Shown in pieces: positions 37,650 to 46,446 of a DNA stretch of 64,000 nt. Source of the stretch: Rhodanobacter panaciterrae (GTDB lineage: Bacteria > Pseudomonadota > Gammaproteobacteria > Xanthomonadales > Rhodanobacteraceae). The position numbers were made by a program, and so were the translations under genes. Each line of letters opens with the position of its first letter. The stretch's first letter is position 1. The notes below the pieces were generated by a model. It saw only the letters and a list, made by a program, of their open reading frames with translations, did no database searches and was not told the DNA's origin. The stretch is from NCBI RefSeq assembly GCF_014651895.1, contig NZ_BMXT01000002.1:682001-746000 (forward strand), in the 5' to 3' direction.

Positions 37650-38585
37650 TCAATGAGGTGGCAGGAAGCCGTACTTGCGATACACCGCCTGCGCGGCGGG
37701 GCTCTGCATGAAGGCCAGGAAATCCTTCGCCGCCTGCTCATGCGGTGCATCCTTCATGCGCGCGGCGGTATAGGTGGCGGTGACATTCTTCGCCGCCGGA
37801 ATCTGCACCGTCTCGACCGGGAAATGCATGATCTGCTGCTGGAAATACGCCTCGGTCGACCATACAGGCGCCGCGTCCGACTCGCCCTGCAGCACGCGCA
37901 GCGGTGACTGCCGATGATGGATGCGGGTGAGGAAGGTGCTGCCATCCTTCACCTTGCTGTCCATGATGGTGTGGTCGAGCGCATCGCCGCCGGCCTTGCG
38001 ATAGCTCGCCTCGATCTGCTTGGCGATGCCTTCCCATGCCGGGTTCGGCATGCTCACGCGCACATCGCTACGACCAAGATCAGTCAATCCGGTGATGTGC
38101 TTCGGATTGCCCTTCGCCACCAGGATCGCCAGCGGATTGCGCGCGTAGTCATACGTATCGGCGAACCAGCCGTGCTTCTGCTGGTTGTCGGCGATCGCAC
38201 TCTTGCCGGCCGTATAGATGTCCGGCTTCAGCGTGATGCGCAGGTTGCCCATCACCAGCGTGCCGCTCTCGATCTGCTTGGCCAGGATGCCCGGCGGCAA
38301 CGTCTCGGCGCAAATCCGCTGGTATTGCGGATGCGCCTGCTTGAACGCCTCCAGCAAGTCATGCACCACCATGAACTGGTTGCCGGCGAAGAACAGCACC
38401 AGCTGCGGATCGACGATGTCGCCGTGCAGATCCGCGATCGCATCGACCGGCGGCACGCTGAATTGCAGGCCCGCCGGTGGCGGATTCCACGGCGGCAGGA
38501 AGTCGGTCTTGTCGGCGGCGCTGGCGGTACACGCCGTGCTGAACACGACCGCGGCGACAAGCCACCGCACGATGGAATGACGCAT
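37650..38585 (-). CDS. Periplasmic solute-binding protein (ModA/SBP_bac_11-like) in a sulfur-oxidation operon
   Basis: A 311-residue exported binding protein: signal peptide about 1-24, then a type II fold with LVLFFAGNQFMVVHDLLEAF (N-lobe), GNLRITLKPDIYTAGKSA, ILVAKGNPKHITGLTDL (typical ModA-like hinge) and a C-terminal ending FLAFMQSPAAQAVYRKYGFLPP. No permease or ATPase gene is adjacent, so it may deliver an anion to the cytochromes or sense it instead of serving an ABC importer. It lies between the DsrE-like and cytochrome genes, 11 bases before the latter's start. Confidence 0.8.
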   Translation of the reverse strand: MRHSIVRWLVAAVVFSTACTASAADKTDFLPPWNPPPAGLQFSVPPVDAIADLHGDIVDPQLVLFFAGNQFMVVHDLLEAFKQAHPQYQRICAETLPPGILAKQIESGTLVMGNLRITLKPDIYTAGKSAIADNQQKHGWFADTYDYARNPLAILVAKGNPKHITGLTDLGRSDVRVSMPNPAWEGIAKQIEASYRKAGGDALDHTIMDSKVKDGSTFLTRIHHRQSPLRVLQGESDAAPVWSTEAYFQQQIMHFPVETVQIPAAKNVTATYTAARMKDAPHEQAAKDFLAFMQSPAAQAVYRKYGFLPPH

Positions 38586-38611
38586 GCTGGTTTCCTTCGG
38601 CAACATGAAGA

Positions 38612-39157
38612 TCACAACGGCAGCAGCGCGTAACCCTTCTGCTGCAGTTCGCTGATCGTGGTCAGTGCGGACAGCGCCAGGGTCACGTGCGAGTCCACCC
38701 AGTCGTATTGGAAGTCATGCTCGGCTACGGCCTGGCCGCACACGGCGACGTCGACTCCGGCCTTGCGCAGCTCCGCGATCACCGGCAGGTTCGGATTGGC
38801 GACGCCGTACTTCTTCCGATACTGCTCATCGTTCAGCGCGATCGGCGTGGCCGGGCCGTAGGCGATCGCCACGAATTTCAGATGATCCAGCGGCACCCCG
38901 GCGCTGACGTACAGGTTCACCGTGCGCGCCACCCGATCCAGCGCCGGACTCACCTCGCCCGGTTTGTCGCTGGCCTTGGTCAGACCGAACACGACCTTGT
39001 AGGTGGCGTTGCGATCGGGCTGGTAGGCCGCCTGCGGCAGCGCGTGCATCTTGCCGGCGGCATGGATGGTCGGCGTCTGCCAGAAGCCATCGGCGGCCGA
39101 AGCGGCCGCGGGCAGGAGAACGAGTGCAAGCAGCACCGGCAACAGCGGACGGAACAT
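38612..39157 (-). CDS. Exported DsrE-like protein
   Basis: A 181-residue protein with a signal peptide (1-20, ending ASAA) and a DsrE/DsrF-like alpha/beta fold: YKVVFGLTKASDK, NLYVSAGVPLDHLKFVAIAYG, and the conserved cysteine in AGVDVAVCGQAVAEH, the equivalent of the sulfur-carrying Cys of DsrE. First gene of a four-gene unit with the binding protein and both cytochromes, suggesting periplasmic sulfur-compound oxidation. GAGG lies 6 bases before ATG 39157. Confidence 0.82.
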   Translation of the reverse strand: MFRPLLPVLLALVLLPAAASAADGFWQTPTIHAAGKMHALPQAAYQPDRNATYKVVFGLTKASDKPGEVSPALDRVARTVNLYVSAGVPLDHLKFVAIAYGPATPIALNDEQYRKKYGVANPNLPVIAELRKAGVDVAVCGQAVAEHDFQYDWVDSHVTLALSALTTISELQQKGYALLPL

Positions 39158-39357
39158 GGCGACCTCGCAGGATGGCGGCAACGCGGATGGCGTCGACGCA
39201 TGCTATGCCCGATCGATCCGCCGGACCAAGGCGATTCTAGTGATCGTGCGGATAAAGATCGCTTATGGCCGGGCGGTGCGTCGACAGGCTTCTCCCCGTG
39301 GTCACGGCCCTCGGCCGCCCAGCGGCGTCATCTTGCTGAAACAAACATAAACAGGCA

Positions 39358-39379
39358 TATATTTGCCTTGACAAATATA
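39358..39379. promoter_or_regulatory. MarR-type operator overlapping the marR promoter
   Basis: TATATTTG and CAAATATA form a perfect 8-bp inverted repeat with a 6-base centre. A sigma-70 promoter runs through it: TTGACA at 39368-39373 and TAGAAT at 39390-39395, 16 bases apart. Binding would block the -35 element, as expected for autorepression. Confidence 0.75.
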
Positions 39380-39402
39380 ATTCGGGCAATAGAATGCCCG
39401 GC

Positions 39403-39879
39403 ATGAAGCAGAACGACCTTACCCCGACCTCCGTCACCAACGAACCCGATGCGCCGAGCCTGGGCATGCTGATCACCATGGTGCGCTCCGAAATCGTGCG
39501 TGCGATCGAGGCCGAACTGGCCAGCCAGGGCCTGGATCTCAGCTTCACCCAGTACCTGATACTCAAGAAGTCGCAGCAGCTCGGCGCGGTGTCGGCCACG
39601 GAACTGGCCCGCGCGGTGGAGCTGGATGGCGGTGCGATGACCCGTCAGCTGGATCAGCTGGAGCGCAAGGGCTATCTGCGTCGTTCGCCGCATGAACAGG
39701 ATCGCCGCGCGCTGCGCATCGAACTCACCGAAGCGGGAAGCACGATCTGGCAGAACACCGCCTCCGTCTGCAGCCAGCGCGTGATGAATGCGGCGCAGCG
39801 CTCGCTGAATCCCGCCGAGCAAGCACAGTTGCACGACTACCTGGAGCGCATGCTGCAAGCGTTCCGCGACAAGAACTGA
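39403..39879 (+). CDS. MarR-family transcriptional regulator of the efflux operon
   Basis: A 158-residue winged-helix regulator. The family pattern is clear: LDLSFTQYLILKKSQQLG, VSATELARAVELDGGAMTRQLDQLERKGYLRRSPHEQDRRALRIELTEAG (recognition helix and DRR wing). It likely represses itself and the downstream OprM-EmrA-EmrB genes. With the -10 element ending at 39395, transcription would begin at or one base before ATG 39403, giving a leaderless message; the ATG at 39394 overlaps the -10 box and is unlikely. ATG 39466 is another candidate. Confidence 0.88.
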   Translation: MKQNDLTPTSVTNEPDAPSLGMLITMVRSEIVRAIEAELASQGLDLSFTQYLILKKSQQLGAVSATELARAVELDGGAMTRQLDQLERKGYLRRSPHEQDRRALRIELTEAGSTIWQNTASVCSQRVMNAAQRSLNPAEQAQLHDYLERMLQAFRDKN

Positions 39880-39901
39880 CTTTACTTCCGGACCACAACC
39901 C

Positions 39902-41368
39902 ATGCGCCTGCACCTCCTCGCGGCAGCTACTGCATTGACCCTCGCGCTGGCTGGCTGTGCCAGCAGCGGCGGCCTGCACCCTGACGGCACGCCGACCGAT
40001 CCCGCTTCCCTGAAAGCCGAGCGCAGCCTGGCCGGCTTCAAGCTTTCGCCGGCGGCCTGGCCGTCGACGGACTGGTGGGCCGGGTTGGGCGATCCACAAC
40101 TCGATGCGTTGATCTCCGAGGCGCTGCAGGACAATCCTGGCCTCGGCGTAGCCGATGCCCGTGCCCGCGCGGCGCAGGCCGAAGCGGGCATCGCCGATGC
40201 TGCGCGCGGCCCAACGGTGAATGCCGGCGCCAGCGTGTCCGGCGCGCGCATCCCCACCACGATCCTGCCGGCCAGCGCCGGCGGCGGTCACTTCATGCTG
40301 GCCAAGTACGCCGACGTCAGCTTCAATTGGGGCCTCGATCTGTGGGGCGGCAAACGGGCCGCCTGGCAGGCTGCACTTGGCGCATCGCGCGCTGCCGAAG
40401 TGGATGCCCGCGCTGCGCGCATCGAGCTGTCCGGCAACGTCGCCCGCGCCTACGCGCAACTCGGCTACGCGTTCAACGAACAGGATCTGGCTGCGGGCGA
40501 ACTGCAGCGCGCGAACCAGTCGCGTGAGCTGACCCGCCAGCGCGTCGCCGCCGGCATCGACAATCAGATCCAGCTCAAGCAGAGCGACGCCGAAGTGGCC
40601 AGCGCCGAGCAGGACACCGCGCTGGCCAAACGTGCCGTCGATGCCGCGCGCTCGTCGCTGTCGGTGCTGCTCGGCAAGGGCCCGGACCGTGGGCTGGATA
40701 TCGCCCGGCCACACTTGCTGCAGCCGACCGCACTGGCGGTGCCGACCAACCTGCCCGTCGACCTGCTCGGCCATCGTGCCGACCTGGTCGCTGCACGCTG
40801 GCGCGTCGAGGCAGCAAGCAAGGACATCAAGGCGGCGAAAACCGAATTCCTGCCGAACATCAGCATCGGTGCGATGGCCGGCGTGATCACCCTGGGCGGC
40901 GGCAACCCGTTTACCCTGCCATCGCGCTTCTATCAGCTCGGACCGTCGATCAGCCTGCCGATCTTCGATGGCGGCAAGCTGCGCGCGAACCTGTCCGGCA
41001 AGGATGCGCAGTACGACCTCGCCGTGGCGCAGTACAACCAGACCCTGGTCGGCGCGCTGAATCAGGTCGCCGACGAGCTGTCCGCGCTGCAGTCGGTGCA
41101 GGAACAGCTCACCGCGCAGCAACGCGCGCAGGATGCGGCGCAGCAGGCGTGGCAACTCGCGCTGCAGCGTTACCAGGCCGGCATCGGCAGCTATCTGGAA
41201 GCGCTTGTCGTGCGCCAGCAGCTGCTCGCCGCCAACCGCGGCATGGCCGCGTTGCAGGCGCAGCAGGTCGATCTGTCGGTGCAATTGATCCAGTCCCTCG
41301 GCGGCGGCTTCCAGCCGCAGGCCGAGGCGCCCACGCCTTCCCCGTCTTCCCACTCTTCGCATTCCTGA
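39902..41368 (+). CDS. Outer-membrane efflux lipoprotein, NodT/OprM family
   Basis: A 488-residue TolC-like channel with lipoprotein signal (LALAGCASSG) and two OEP repeats (QLDALISEALQDNPGLGVADARA and the helix-rich second half with LNQVADELSALQSVQEQL, YQAGIGSYLEALVVRQQLL). It provides the outer-membrane exit for the EmrA/EmrB pump encoded directly downstream (EmrA starts 10 bases later). No strong ribosome-binding site is visible 23 bases after marR. Confidence 0.93.
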   Translation: MRLHLLAAATALTLALAGCASSGGLHPDGTPTDPASLKAERSLAGFKLSPAAWPSTDWWAGLGDPQLDALISEALQDNPGLGVADARARAAQAEAGIADAARGPTVNAGASVSGARIPTTILPASAGGGHFMLAKYADVSFNWGLDLWGGKRAAWQAALGASRAAEVDARAARIELSGNVARAYAQLGYAFNEQDLAAGELQRANQSRELTRQRVAAGIDNQIQLKQSDAEVASAEQDTALAKRAVDAARSSLSVLLGKGPDRGLDIARPHLLQPTALAVPTNLPVDLLGHRADLVAARWRVEAASKDIKAAKTEFLPNISIGAMAGVITLGGGNPFTLPSRFYQLGPSISLPIFDGGKLRANLSGKDAQYDLAVAQYNQTLVGALNQVADELSALQSVQEQLTAQQRAQDAAQQAWQLALQRYQAGIGSYLEALVVRQQLLAANRGMAALQAQQVDLSVQLIQSLGGGFQPQAEAPTPSPSSHSSHS

Positions 41369-41377
41369 GGCAGCCCC

Positions 41378-42583
41378 ATGTCCAGCCAGACTTCCCCCGC
41401 GGCCGAGAACACGGCCGGCGCATCACCGAACACTGCCGTACCCAAGAAGAACTCGCGCGGGTTGATGCTGCGCGTGCTCGTCATCGTGGTCGTGCTCGCC
41501 ATCATCGGCTGGGCGCTGTGGTACTTCCTCGATGGTCGTTGGTACGAAGGCACCGACGATGCCTACGTCAACGGCAACGTGGTGCAGATCACCCCGCAGG
41601 TACCCGGCACCGTGGTCAGCATCGGTGCCGATGACGGCGACCTGGTGCACGCCGGCGACGTGCTGGTGCAGCTCGACCCCAGCGACGCCGATGTGGCGCT
41701 GGCCGAGGCGAAGGCGAATCTCGCCAATACCGTGCGCAAGGTGCGCGGCCTGTATTCCAGCGTCAACGGTGCGCAGGCCGACGTGGCCGCACGCCAGACC
41801 GAGGTGGACAAGGCCCGTGCCGATTACAACCGCCGCGTCGCGCTGGCCAAGTCCGGCGCGATCTCGGCCGAGGAGCTGGCGCATGCCAGCGATGCATTGA
41901 CCAGCGCCGAGAGTGGCCTGATCGCGTCCCAGCAGACGTACCAGACCAGCAAGGTGCTGGTCGACGATACCGTGGTCGCTTCGCATCCCGACGTGCAGGT
42001 TGCCGCGGCGCGTCTGCGCGCGGCGTTCCTCGACGATGCACGCGCCACCCTGGTCGCGCCGGTGGACGGCTATGTGGCCAAACGCTCGGTGCAGGTCGGC
42101 CAGCGTGTGCAGCCGGGCGCCGCGTTGATGGCAGTGGTGCCGCTGCACGGCGTATGGGTGGATGCGAACTTCAAGGAAACCCAGCTCACCAAGATGCGCC
42201 TGGGCCAACCGGTGGAGATCGAGTCCGACGTCTACGGCAGCAAGGTGACCTACAAGGGCAAGGTGCAGAGCCTGGGCGTCGGCACCGGCAGCGCGTTCTC
42301 GTTGCTGCCGGCGCAGAACGCCACCGGCAACTGGATCAAGATCGTGCAGCGCATTCCGGTACGCATCGTGTTCGACGATCCGACCCAGCTGGACAAGCAT
42401 CCGCTGCGCCTGGGCATGTCGCTCAACGTCGACGTCAGCCTGCATGACCAGAGCGGCCAGACGCTGGCGCAGCAGTCGCCGACCCAGCCGGCCTTCAGCA
42501 CCGACGTATACAAGCAGCAGCTGGCCAAGGCCGATGCGGCGATCATCCAGATCGTCCACGCCAATATGGCTGGCGCGAAATAA
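41378..42583 (+). CDS. emrA: EmrA-type membrane-fusion protein (HlyD family)
   Basis: A 401-residue periplasmic adaptor: one N-terminal membrane anchor (residues about 31-52, LMLRVLVIVVVLAIIGWALWYF), biotinyl-lipoyl-like half-motifs (TDDAYVNGNVVQITPQVPG and LVAPVDGYVAKRSVQVGQ), a long coiled-coil hairpin (about 105-195) and a beta-barrel (GVWVDANFKETQLTKMRLGQPV). It links the MFS pump EmrB to the outer-membrane channel. Confidence 0.93.
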   Translation: MSSQTSPAAENTAGASPNTAVPKKNSRGLMLRVLVIVVVLAIIGWALWYFLDGRWYEGTDDAYVNGNVVQITPQVPGTVVSIGADDGDLVHAGDVLVQLDPSDADVALAEAKANLANTVRKVRGLYSSVNGAQADVAARQTEVDKARADYNRRVALAKSGAISAEELAHASDALTSAESGLIASQQTYQTSKVLVDDTVVASHPDVQVAAARLRAAFLDDARATLVAPVDGYVAKRSVQVGQRVQPGAALMAVVPLHGVWVDANFKETQLTKMRLGQPVEIESDVYGSKVTYKGKVQSLGVGTGSAFSLLPAQNATGNWIKIVQRIPVRIVFDDPTQLDKHPLRLGMSLNVDVSLHDQSGQTLAQQSPTQPAFSTDVYKQQLAKADAAIIQIVHANMAGAK

Positions 42584-42591
42584 CGTTGTGT

Positions 42592-42693
42592 CCCTCCCCT
42601 GCTTGCAGGGGAGGGTTGGGGAGGGGTTGCTCTTGATCTTGACTCAAGAGCTTTACCCCCTCTCGGCCTCCCCCTGCTGCGCAGGGGGAGGAG
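42592..42693. repeat. BIME-like pair of palindromic repeats between emrA and emrB (copy 3)
   Basis: Unit 1 (42592-42627) has the hairpin CCCTCCCCTGC/GCAGGGGAGGG followed by TTGGGGAGGGGT. Unit 2 (42655-42693) is inverted: ACCCCCTCTCGGCC then CTCCCCCTGC/GCAGGGGGAG. It is the same family as the two copies inside lhr and sits in the 142-base gap of the efflux operon. Confidence 0.85.
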
Positions 42694-42725
42694 CAAGGCA
42701 GATCCCTCATCACTGACCGACGCCG

Positions 42726-44252
42726 ATGACCGCCCAATTCCGTCCACCCAATCTGGCACTCAGCACGATCGGTCTGTCGCTGGCGACCTTCATGCAGGTG
42801 CTCGACACCACGATCGCCAACGTGTCGTTGCCGACGATTGCCGGCAACCTCGGCGTCAGCAACAACCAGAGCACCTGGGTAATCACCTCGTTCGCGGTAA
42901 GCATGGCGATCTCGTTGCCGCTGACCGGCTTTCTCACCCGCCGCTTCGGCGAGGTGAAGCTGTTCGTCTGGTCCACCCTGCTGTTCGCACTGACTTCGTT
43001 TCTGTGCGGCATCTCGCAGAGCATGGGCATGCTGATCGTGTTCCGCGCACTGCAGGGTGCGGTGGCCGGGCCGATGTATCCGATCACGCAAAGCCTGCTC
43101 ATAAGCATCTATCCACCGGCCAAACGCGGCATGGCGCTGGCGTTGCTGGCGATGGTCACCGTGGTGGCGCCGATTGCCGGCCCGATCCTCGGCGGCCTGA
43201 TCACCGACAACTATTCGTGGCCCTGGATCTTCTTCATCAATGTGCCGATCGGCATCTTCGCCAGCATGGTGGTGGCGAACCAGCTGCGCGGAAAGGCCGA
43301 AAAAACCGAGCGCCCGAAGATCGACTACGTCGGCCTGATCACCCTGATCATCGGCGTTGGCGCACTGCAGATCGTGCTGGACAAGGGCAATGACGAGGAC
43401 TGGTTCAACTCCACCTTCATCATCGTCACCAGCATCGTCTCGGCAATCGGCATCGCGATCTTCCTGATCTGGGAACTGACCGACAAGGACCCGATCGTCA
43501 ACCTCAAGCTGTTCCGCCATCGCAACTTCACCGCCGGCACGATCGCACTGATCCTCGCTTACGCGGCGTTCTTCGCGATCGGTCTGCTGGTGCCGCTATG
43601 GCTGCAGCGCAACCTCGGCTACACCTCGACCTGGGCCGGCTACGCCACCGCACCGCTCGGCGTGATTCCGGTACTGCTGACCTTCTTCGTGGGCAAGTAC
43701 GCTGCTCGCGTCGATCTGCGCTTGCTCGCCTCGGTGGCGTTCGTAGTGATGGCGCTGACCTGCTTCATGCGCTCGGACTTCTTCATCGGCATCGACTTCA
43801 ATCACGTGGCGATGGTGCAGTTGATCCAGGGCTTCGGCGTGGCGCTGTTCTTCATGCCGATCCTGACCATCCTGCTATCCGATCTGCAGCAGAACGAGAT
43901 CGCGGCCGGTTCCGGTCTGGCTACCTTCCTGCGCACGCTCGGCGGCAGCTTTTCCGCCTCGCTGACCACCTTGCTGTGGGAGCGCCGCGCGGTGAGTCAC
44001 CATGAACAATTGGCCGAACACATCACCGCCTACAGCCCGACTTCGCAGGCGGCGATCAGCCAGATCGGCCAGGGCAATCCGCAAGTCGGCGCCAGCGTGA
44101 TCAACGACATGATCACCCAGCAGGGCTACCAGATCTCGTTCAACGAGGTGTTCCACGCGCTGGGCTGGGTCTTCATCGGACTGGTGTTCGTGATCTGGCT
44201 GGCCAAACCACCGTTCGGCGCGAAAGCCGGCCCCGCTGCCGGCGGGCATTGA
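42726..44252 (+). CDS. emrB: EmrB-type multidrug MFS transporter (DHA2, 14 helices)
   Basis: A 508-residue proton-driven drug exporter with 14 predicted helices. DHA2 markers are ATFMQVLDTTIANVSLPTIAG (motif D1), the FLTRRFGEVKLF loop (motif A) and ALAMVTVVAPIAGPILGG-like motif C (ALLAMVTVVAPIAGPILGGLI). It works with EmrA and the NodT-type channel. The gap to emrA is filled by a palindromic repeat pair, which could stabilise or attenuate the message. Confidence 0.93.
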   Translation: MTAQFRPPNLALSTIGLSLATFMQVLDTTIANVSLPTIAGNLGVSNNQSTWVITSFAVSMAISLPLTGFLTRRFGEVKLFVWSTLLFALTSFLCGISQSMGMLIVFRALQGAVAGPMYPITQSLLISIYPPAKRGMALALLAMVTVVAPIAGPILGGLITDNYSWPWIFFINVPIGIFASMVVANQLRGKAEKTERPKIDYVGLITLIIGVGALQIVLDKGNDEDWFNSTFIIVTSIVSAIGIAIFLIWELTDKDPIVNLKLFRHRNFTAGTIALILAYAAFFAIGLLVPLWLQRNLGYTSTWAGYATAPLGVIPVLLTFFVGKYAARVDLRLLASVAFVVMALTCFMRSDFFIGIDFNHVAMVQLIQGFGVALFFMPILTILLSDLQQNEIAAGSGLATFLRTLGGSFSASLTTLLWERRAVSHHEQLAEHITAYSPTSQAAISQIGQGNPQVGASVINDMITQQGYQISFNEVFHALGWVFIGLVFVIWLAKPPFGAKAGPAAGGH

Positions 44253-44256
44253 GGCG

Positions 44257-44784
44257 TTACAGATCGAAAGCCACGCCGAGCAGGGCCATGGTTTCACCAC
44301 GGTTGGGGCTGTGCAGGTTGCCGTTGGAAATGTGCCGGACCTGCACGCTGAAACGCTGCCCCTGCCAGCCCAGCGTGCTGACGAATTCGTAGGGCGTGCT
44401 CAGCGCCTGCGTGCGCCCCGTCTGTACGGCCGGCTGAAAGCTGAGGAACAGCTGCCGATACCAGTCGCTGGCGTCGCCGTAATGCAAGCGCGCGCCGCCC
44501 GCCAGCACCCAGACCTGGTCCCGCGTGGTGTAACGACTGCCGTCGTAGCGGGCGATCGCGCGGCCATCGAGCCAGCCCAGCGAAACATCCGGCGACCAGC
44601 TGAAGCGGCTGTCACCGATGCGCCGTTCGTCGAACACGCCTTCGACGAATACGGTATTCACCGCATAACTGTCCATGTAACTGCGACCACCCTGGATCTC
44701 CAGACGGGCGGCGGTGGCTGGCAGGGCGATCGAGGCAAGCGAAAGCGCCACGGCGAGGCGAAGCGATCGGGCACGCAAGTGCAT
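44257..44784 (-). CDS. pagL: Lipid A 3-O-deacylase PagL-like outer membrane enzyme
   Basis: A 175-residue outer-membrane barrel that removes the 3-O acyl chain of lipid A. After a signal peptide (1-26) the eight-strand barrel ends in the active-site strand VQVRHISNGNLHSPNRGET, with H151, S153 and E164 as the expected His-Ser-Glu triad, and a C-terminal VAFDL. Length and motif agree with PagL. The start at 44784 has AGG 7 bases upstream and carries the signal peptide. Convergent with emrB. Confidence 0.9.
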   Translation of the reverse strand: MHLRARSLRLAVALSLASIALPATAARLEIQGGRSYMDSYAVNTVFVEGVFDERRIGDSRFSWSPDVSLGWLDGRAIARYDGSRYTTRDQVWVLAGGARLHYGDASDWYRQLFLSFQPAVQTGRTQALSTPYEFVSTLGWQGQRFSVQVRHISNGNLHSPNRGETMALLGVAFDL

Positions 44785-44806
44785 GGGAGACCTGTGGGGA
44801 TGGTTT

Positions 44807-44834
44807 GTTATATGTGTACCGAATAGTGTGTTAA
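44807..44834 (-). promoter_or_regulatory. Candidate sigma-70 promoter of pagL
   Basis: On the minus strand TTAACA (44834-44829) and TATAAC (44812-44807) are 16 bases apart, ending 22 bases before the pagL ATG. This is the only AT-rich stretch of the spacer. Confidence 0.5.
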
Positions 44835-44904
44835 TTGGTGTTGCCCAAACGTGAAGCCGGTCGCCACGGATCGAAACACACTGTTGCGCAGCCGCAACAA
44901 TCAC

Positions 44905-44934
44905 AAAAAAGCCCCGGCACACGGCCGGGGCTTT
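44905..44934 (-). terminator. Rho-independent terminator of the M16 peptidase operon
   Basis: On the minus strand AAAGCCCCGGC pairs with GCCGGGGCTTT around a 5-base loop, and the right arm runs into six T. It begins 24 bases after the stop codon of the second M16 gene. Confidence 0.9.
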
Positions 44935-44958
44935 CGGGTTGGAACGGGTTGCGGCGGA

Positions 44959-46446
44959 TTACTGGGACGCGGCCGGCTGCAGGCTGGGGCTGTCCAGATC
45001 GAGCGCGCTCGATTCCAGCAGCACCGCCTTGGGATGCGCCTGGCGGATCGCATCACCGAACTGCGCGGCGTCGCCGACCACCACCACCTTGCTGCCGTCG
45101 GCGTCCAGATGCTTCGCCGCATACTTCTCGATCTGCTTCGGCGTGACCGCCTGCACCTGTGCAATGTATTTGCCGATCTGCTCCAGCTTCACGCCGTAGA
45201 TCGCCAGCTGACCGACCTGCTCGGCGAGGCCGGCGGTGGTTTCCAGACTGTTGCCGTAGCCACCGATCAGGGTCGCCTTGCGCGCGGCCAGTTCGTCGTC
45301 GGAAATGCGCGTGCTGCCGAGTCGCTTGAACTCGCCCATTACCAGCTCGACTACCTGCGGTGCCGACGGGTTCTTGGTCTGCGCGGCGGCCAGCCACATG
45401 CCGGCATCGCCGAGTGACTGCAACCGGCTGCTGGCGCCATAGGACAGCCCGCGCTTGATGCGGATCTCCTCGTTGAGGCGCGCCGAGTACGAACCGCCGA
45501 GCACTGCGTTGGCGACCGTGCCGACGTAGTAATCGGCGTCGTTGCGCGGCGGTGCCGCATGCGCGACGACCACGCCGGCCTGACCCGCGCCGTGCTGATC
45601 GATCAGCAGGATCGCCGGCACCTGGCTGGCAGCCATGCCCGCCGGTCGCGGCGGCAGTGGCGTGGCCGGTTTCTGCCAATCGCCGAAACTGCCCTGCGCC
45701 AGTTGCTGCGCCTGCGCCGGCGTGATGTCGCCGGTCAGGATCAGGATCGCGTTGTCCGGTCGGTACAGCGTGTCATGCAGATGCTGCACATCGTCGCGGC
45801 TGATCCGCGCGATCGACGCCGGCGTGCCGCTGCGTGAATGGCCATAAGCGCCCTCACCGAACACGCCACGACCGACTGCCAGCGAAGCGAGCGCGGTCGG
45901 CCGGCTCAGCGACAGGCGCAGATCGTCGATCGCCTGCGCCTGCGCGCGCTTCAGTTCGGCCGCGCTGAAATCCGGCTGGCGAACCACCTCCGCGAGCAGG
46001 TTCAGCGCCTGCGGCAGTTTCGGCGTGGTCACGGTGACACCCACCGCGCTCTGATCCCAGCCGGCGGCAGCACTCAGCGAACCACCCAGCGCTTCGACCG
46101 CGGCGGCGATCTGCGGCGCGGTCTTGCCAGCGGCGCCCTTGCTCAGCAGATTCGCGGTGAGGTCGGCCAGACCGGCCAGCTGCGGCGGATCCATCTCGCC
46201 GCCACGGCGCAGCACCAGCTGGGCGGTGACCAGCGGCAAGCCGGCGCGGCGCACGCTGATCACCTGCAAGCCGTTCGGCAATGTCTGTGCCGATGGCGTC
46301 GGCACCGTGAGTTTCGGTGCCGGGCCCGGTGCCGGTGGCGTGGCCGGAAAATCATCGGCCGAAGTCGTCGCGGCCAGCACGCTGCCGGCGGCGAACATCG
46401 CGGCCGTAAAGACGGCCAAACGAAATGCTTTCATGGAACGATTCAT
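44959..46446 (-). CDS. M16 family peptidase, non-catalytic partner subunit
   Basis: A 495-residue exported M16-fold protein (signal peptide 1-25, ending VLA). It has the insulinase-like N-half (QTLPNGLQVISVRRAGLPLVTAQLVLRRGGE) but no HxxEH zinc motif, where GLADLTANLLSKG stands, and it has the C-half (YRPDNAILILTGDITPAQA). In such pairs one subunit carries the zinc site and the other the R/Y substrate pair. The ATG overlaps the stop of the catalytic subunit gene (ATGA). Confidence 0.9.
   Translation of the reverse strand: MNRSMKAFRLAVFTAAMFAAGSVLAATTSADDFPATPPAPGPAPKLTVPTPSAQTLPNGLQVISVRRAGLPLVTAQLVLRRGGEMDPPQLAGLADLTANLLSKGAAGKTAPQIAAAVEALGGSLSAAAGWDQSAVGVTVTTPKLPQALNLLAEVVRQPDFSAAELKRAQAQAIDDLRLSLSRPTALASLAVGRGVFGEGAYGHSRSGTPASIARISRDDVQHLHDTLYRPDNAILILTGDITPAQAQQLAQGSFGDWQKPATPLPPRPAGMAASQVPAILLIDQHGAGQAGVVVAHAAPPRNDADYYVGTVANAVLGGSYSARLNEEIRIKRGLSYGASSRLQSLGDAGMWLAAAQTKNPSAPQVVELVMGEFKRLGSTRISDDELAARKATLIGGYGNSLETTAGLAEQVGQLAIYGVKLEQIGKYIAQVQAVTPKQIEKYAAKHLDADGSKVVVVGDAAQFGDAIRQAHPKAVLLESSALDLDSPSLQPAASQ

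Noticed and set aside
44959..46446. M16 gene lacking HxxEH as a broken peptidase
   Set aside because: Paired M16 systems normally include one subunit without the zinc site; length and domains are complete.
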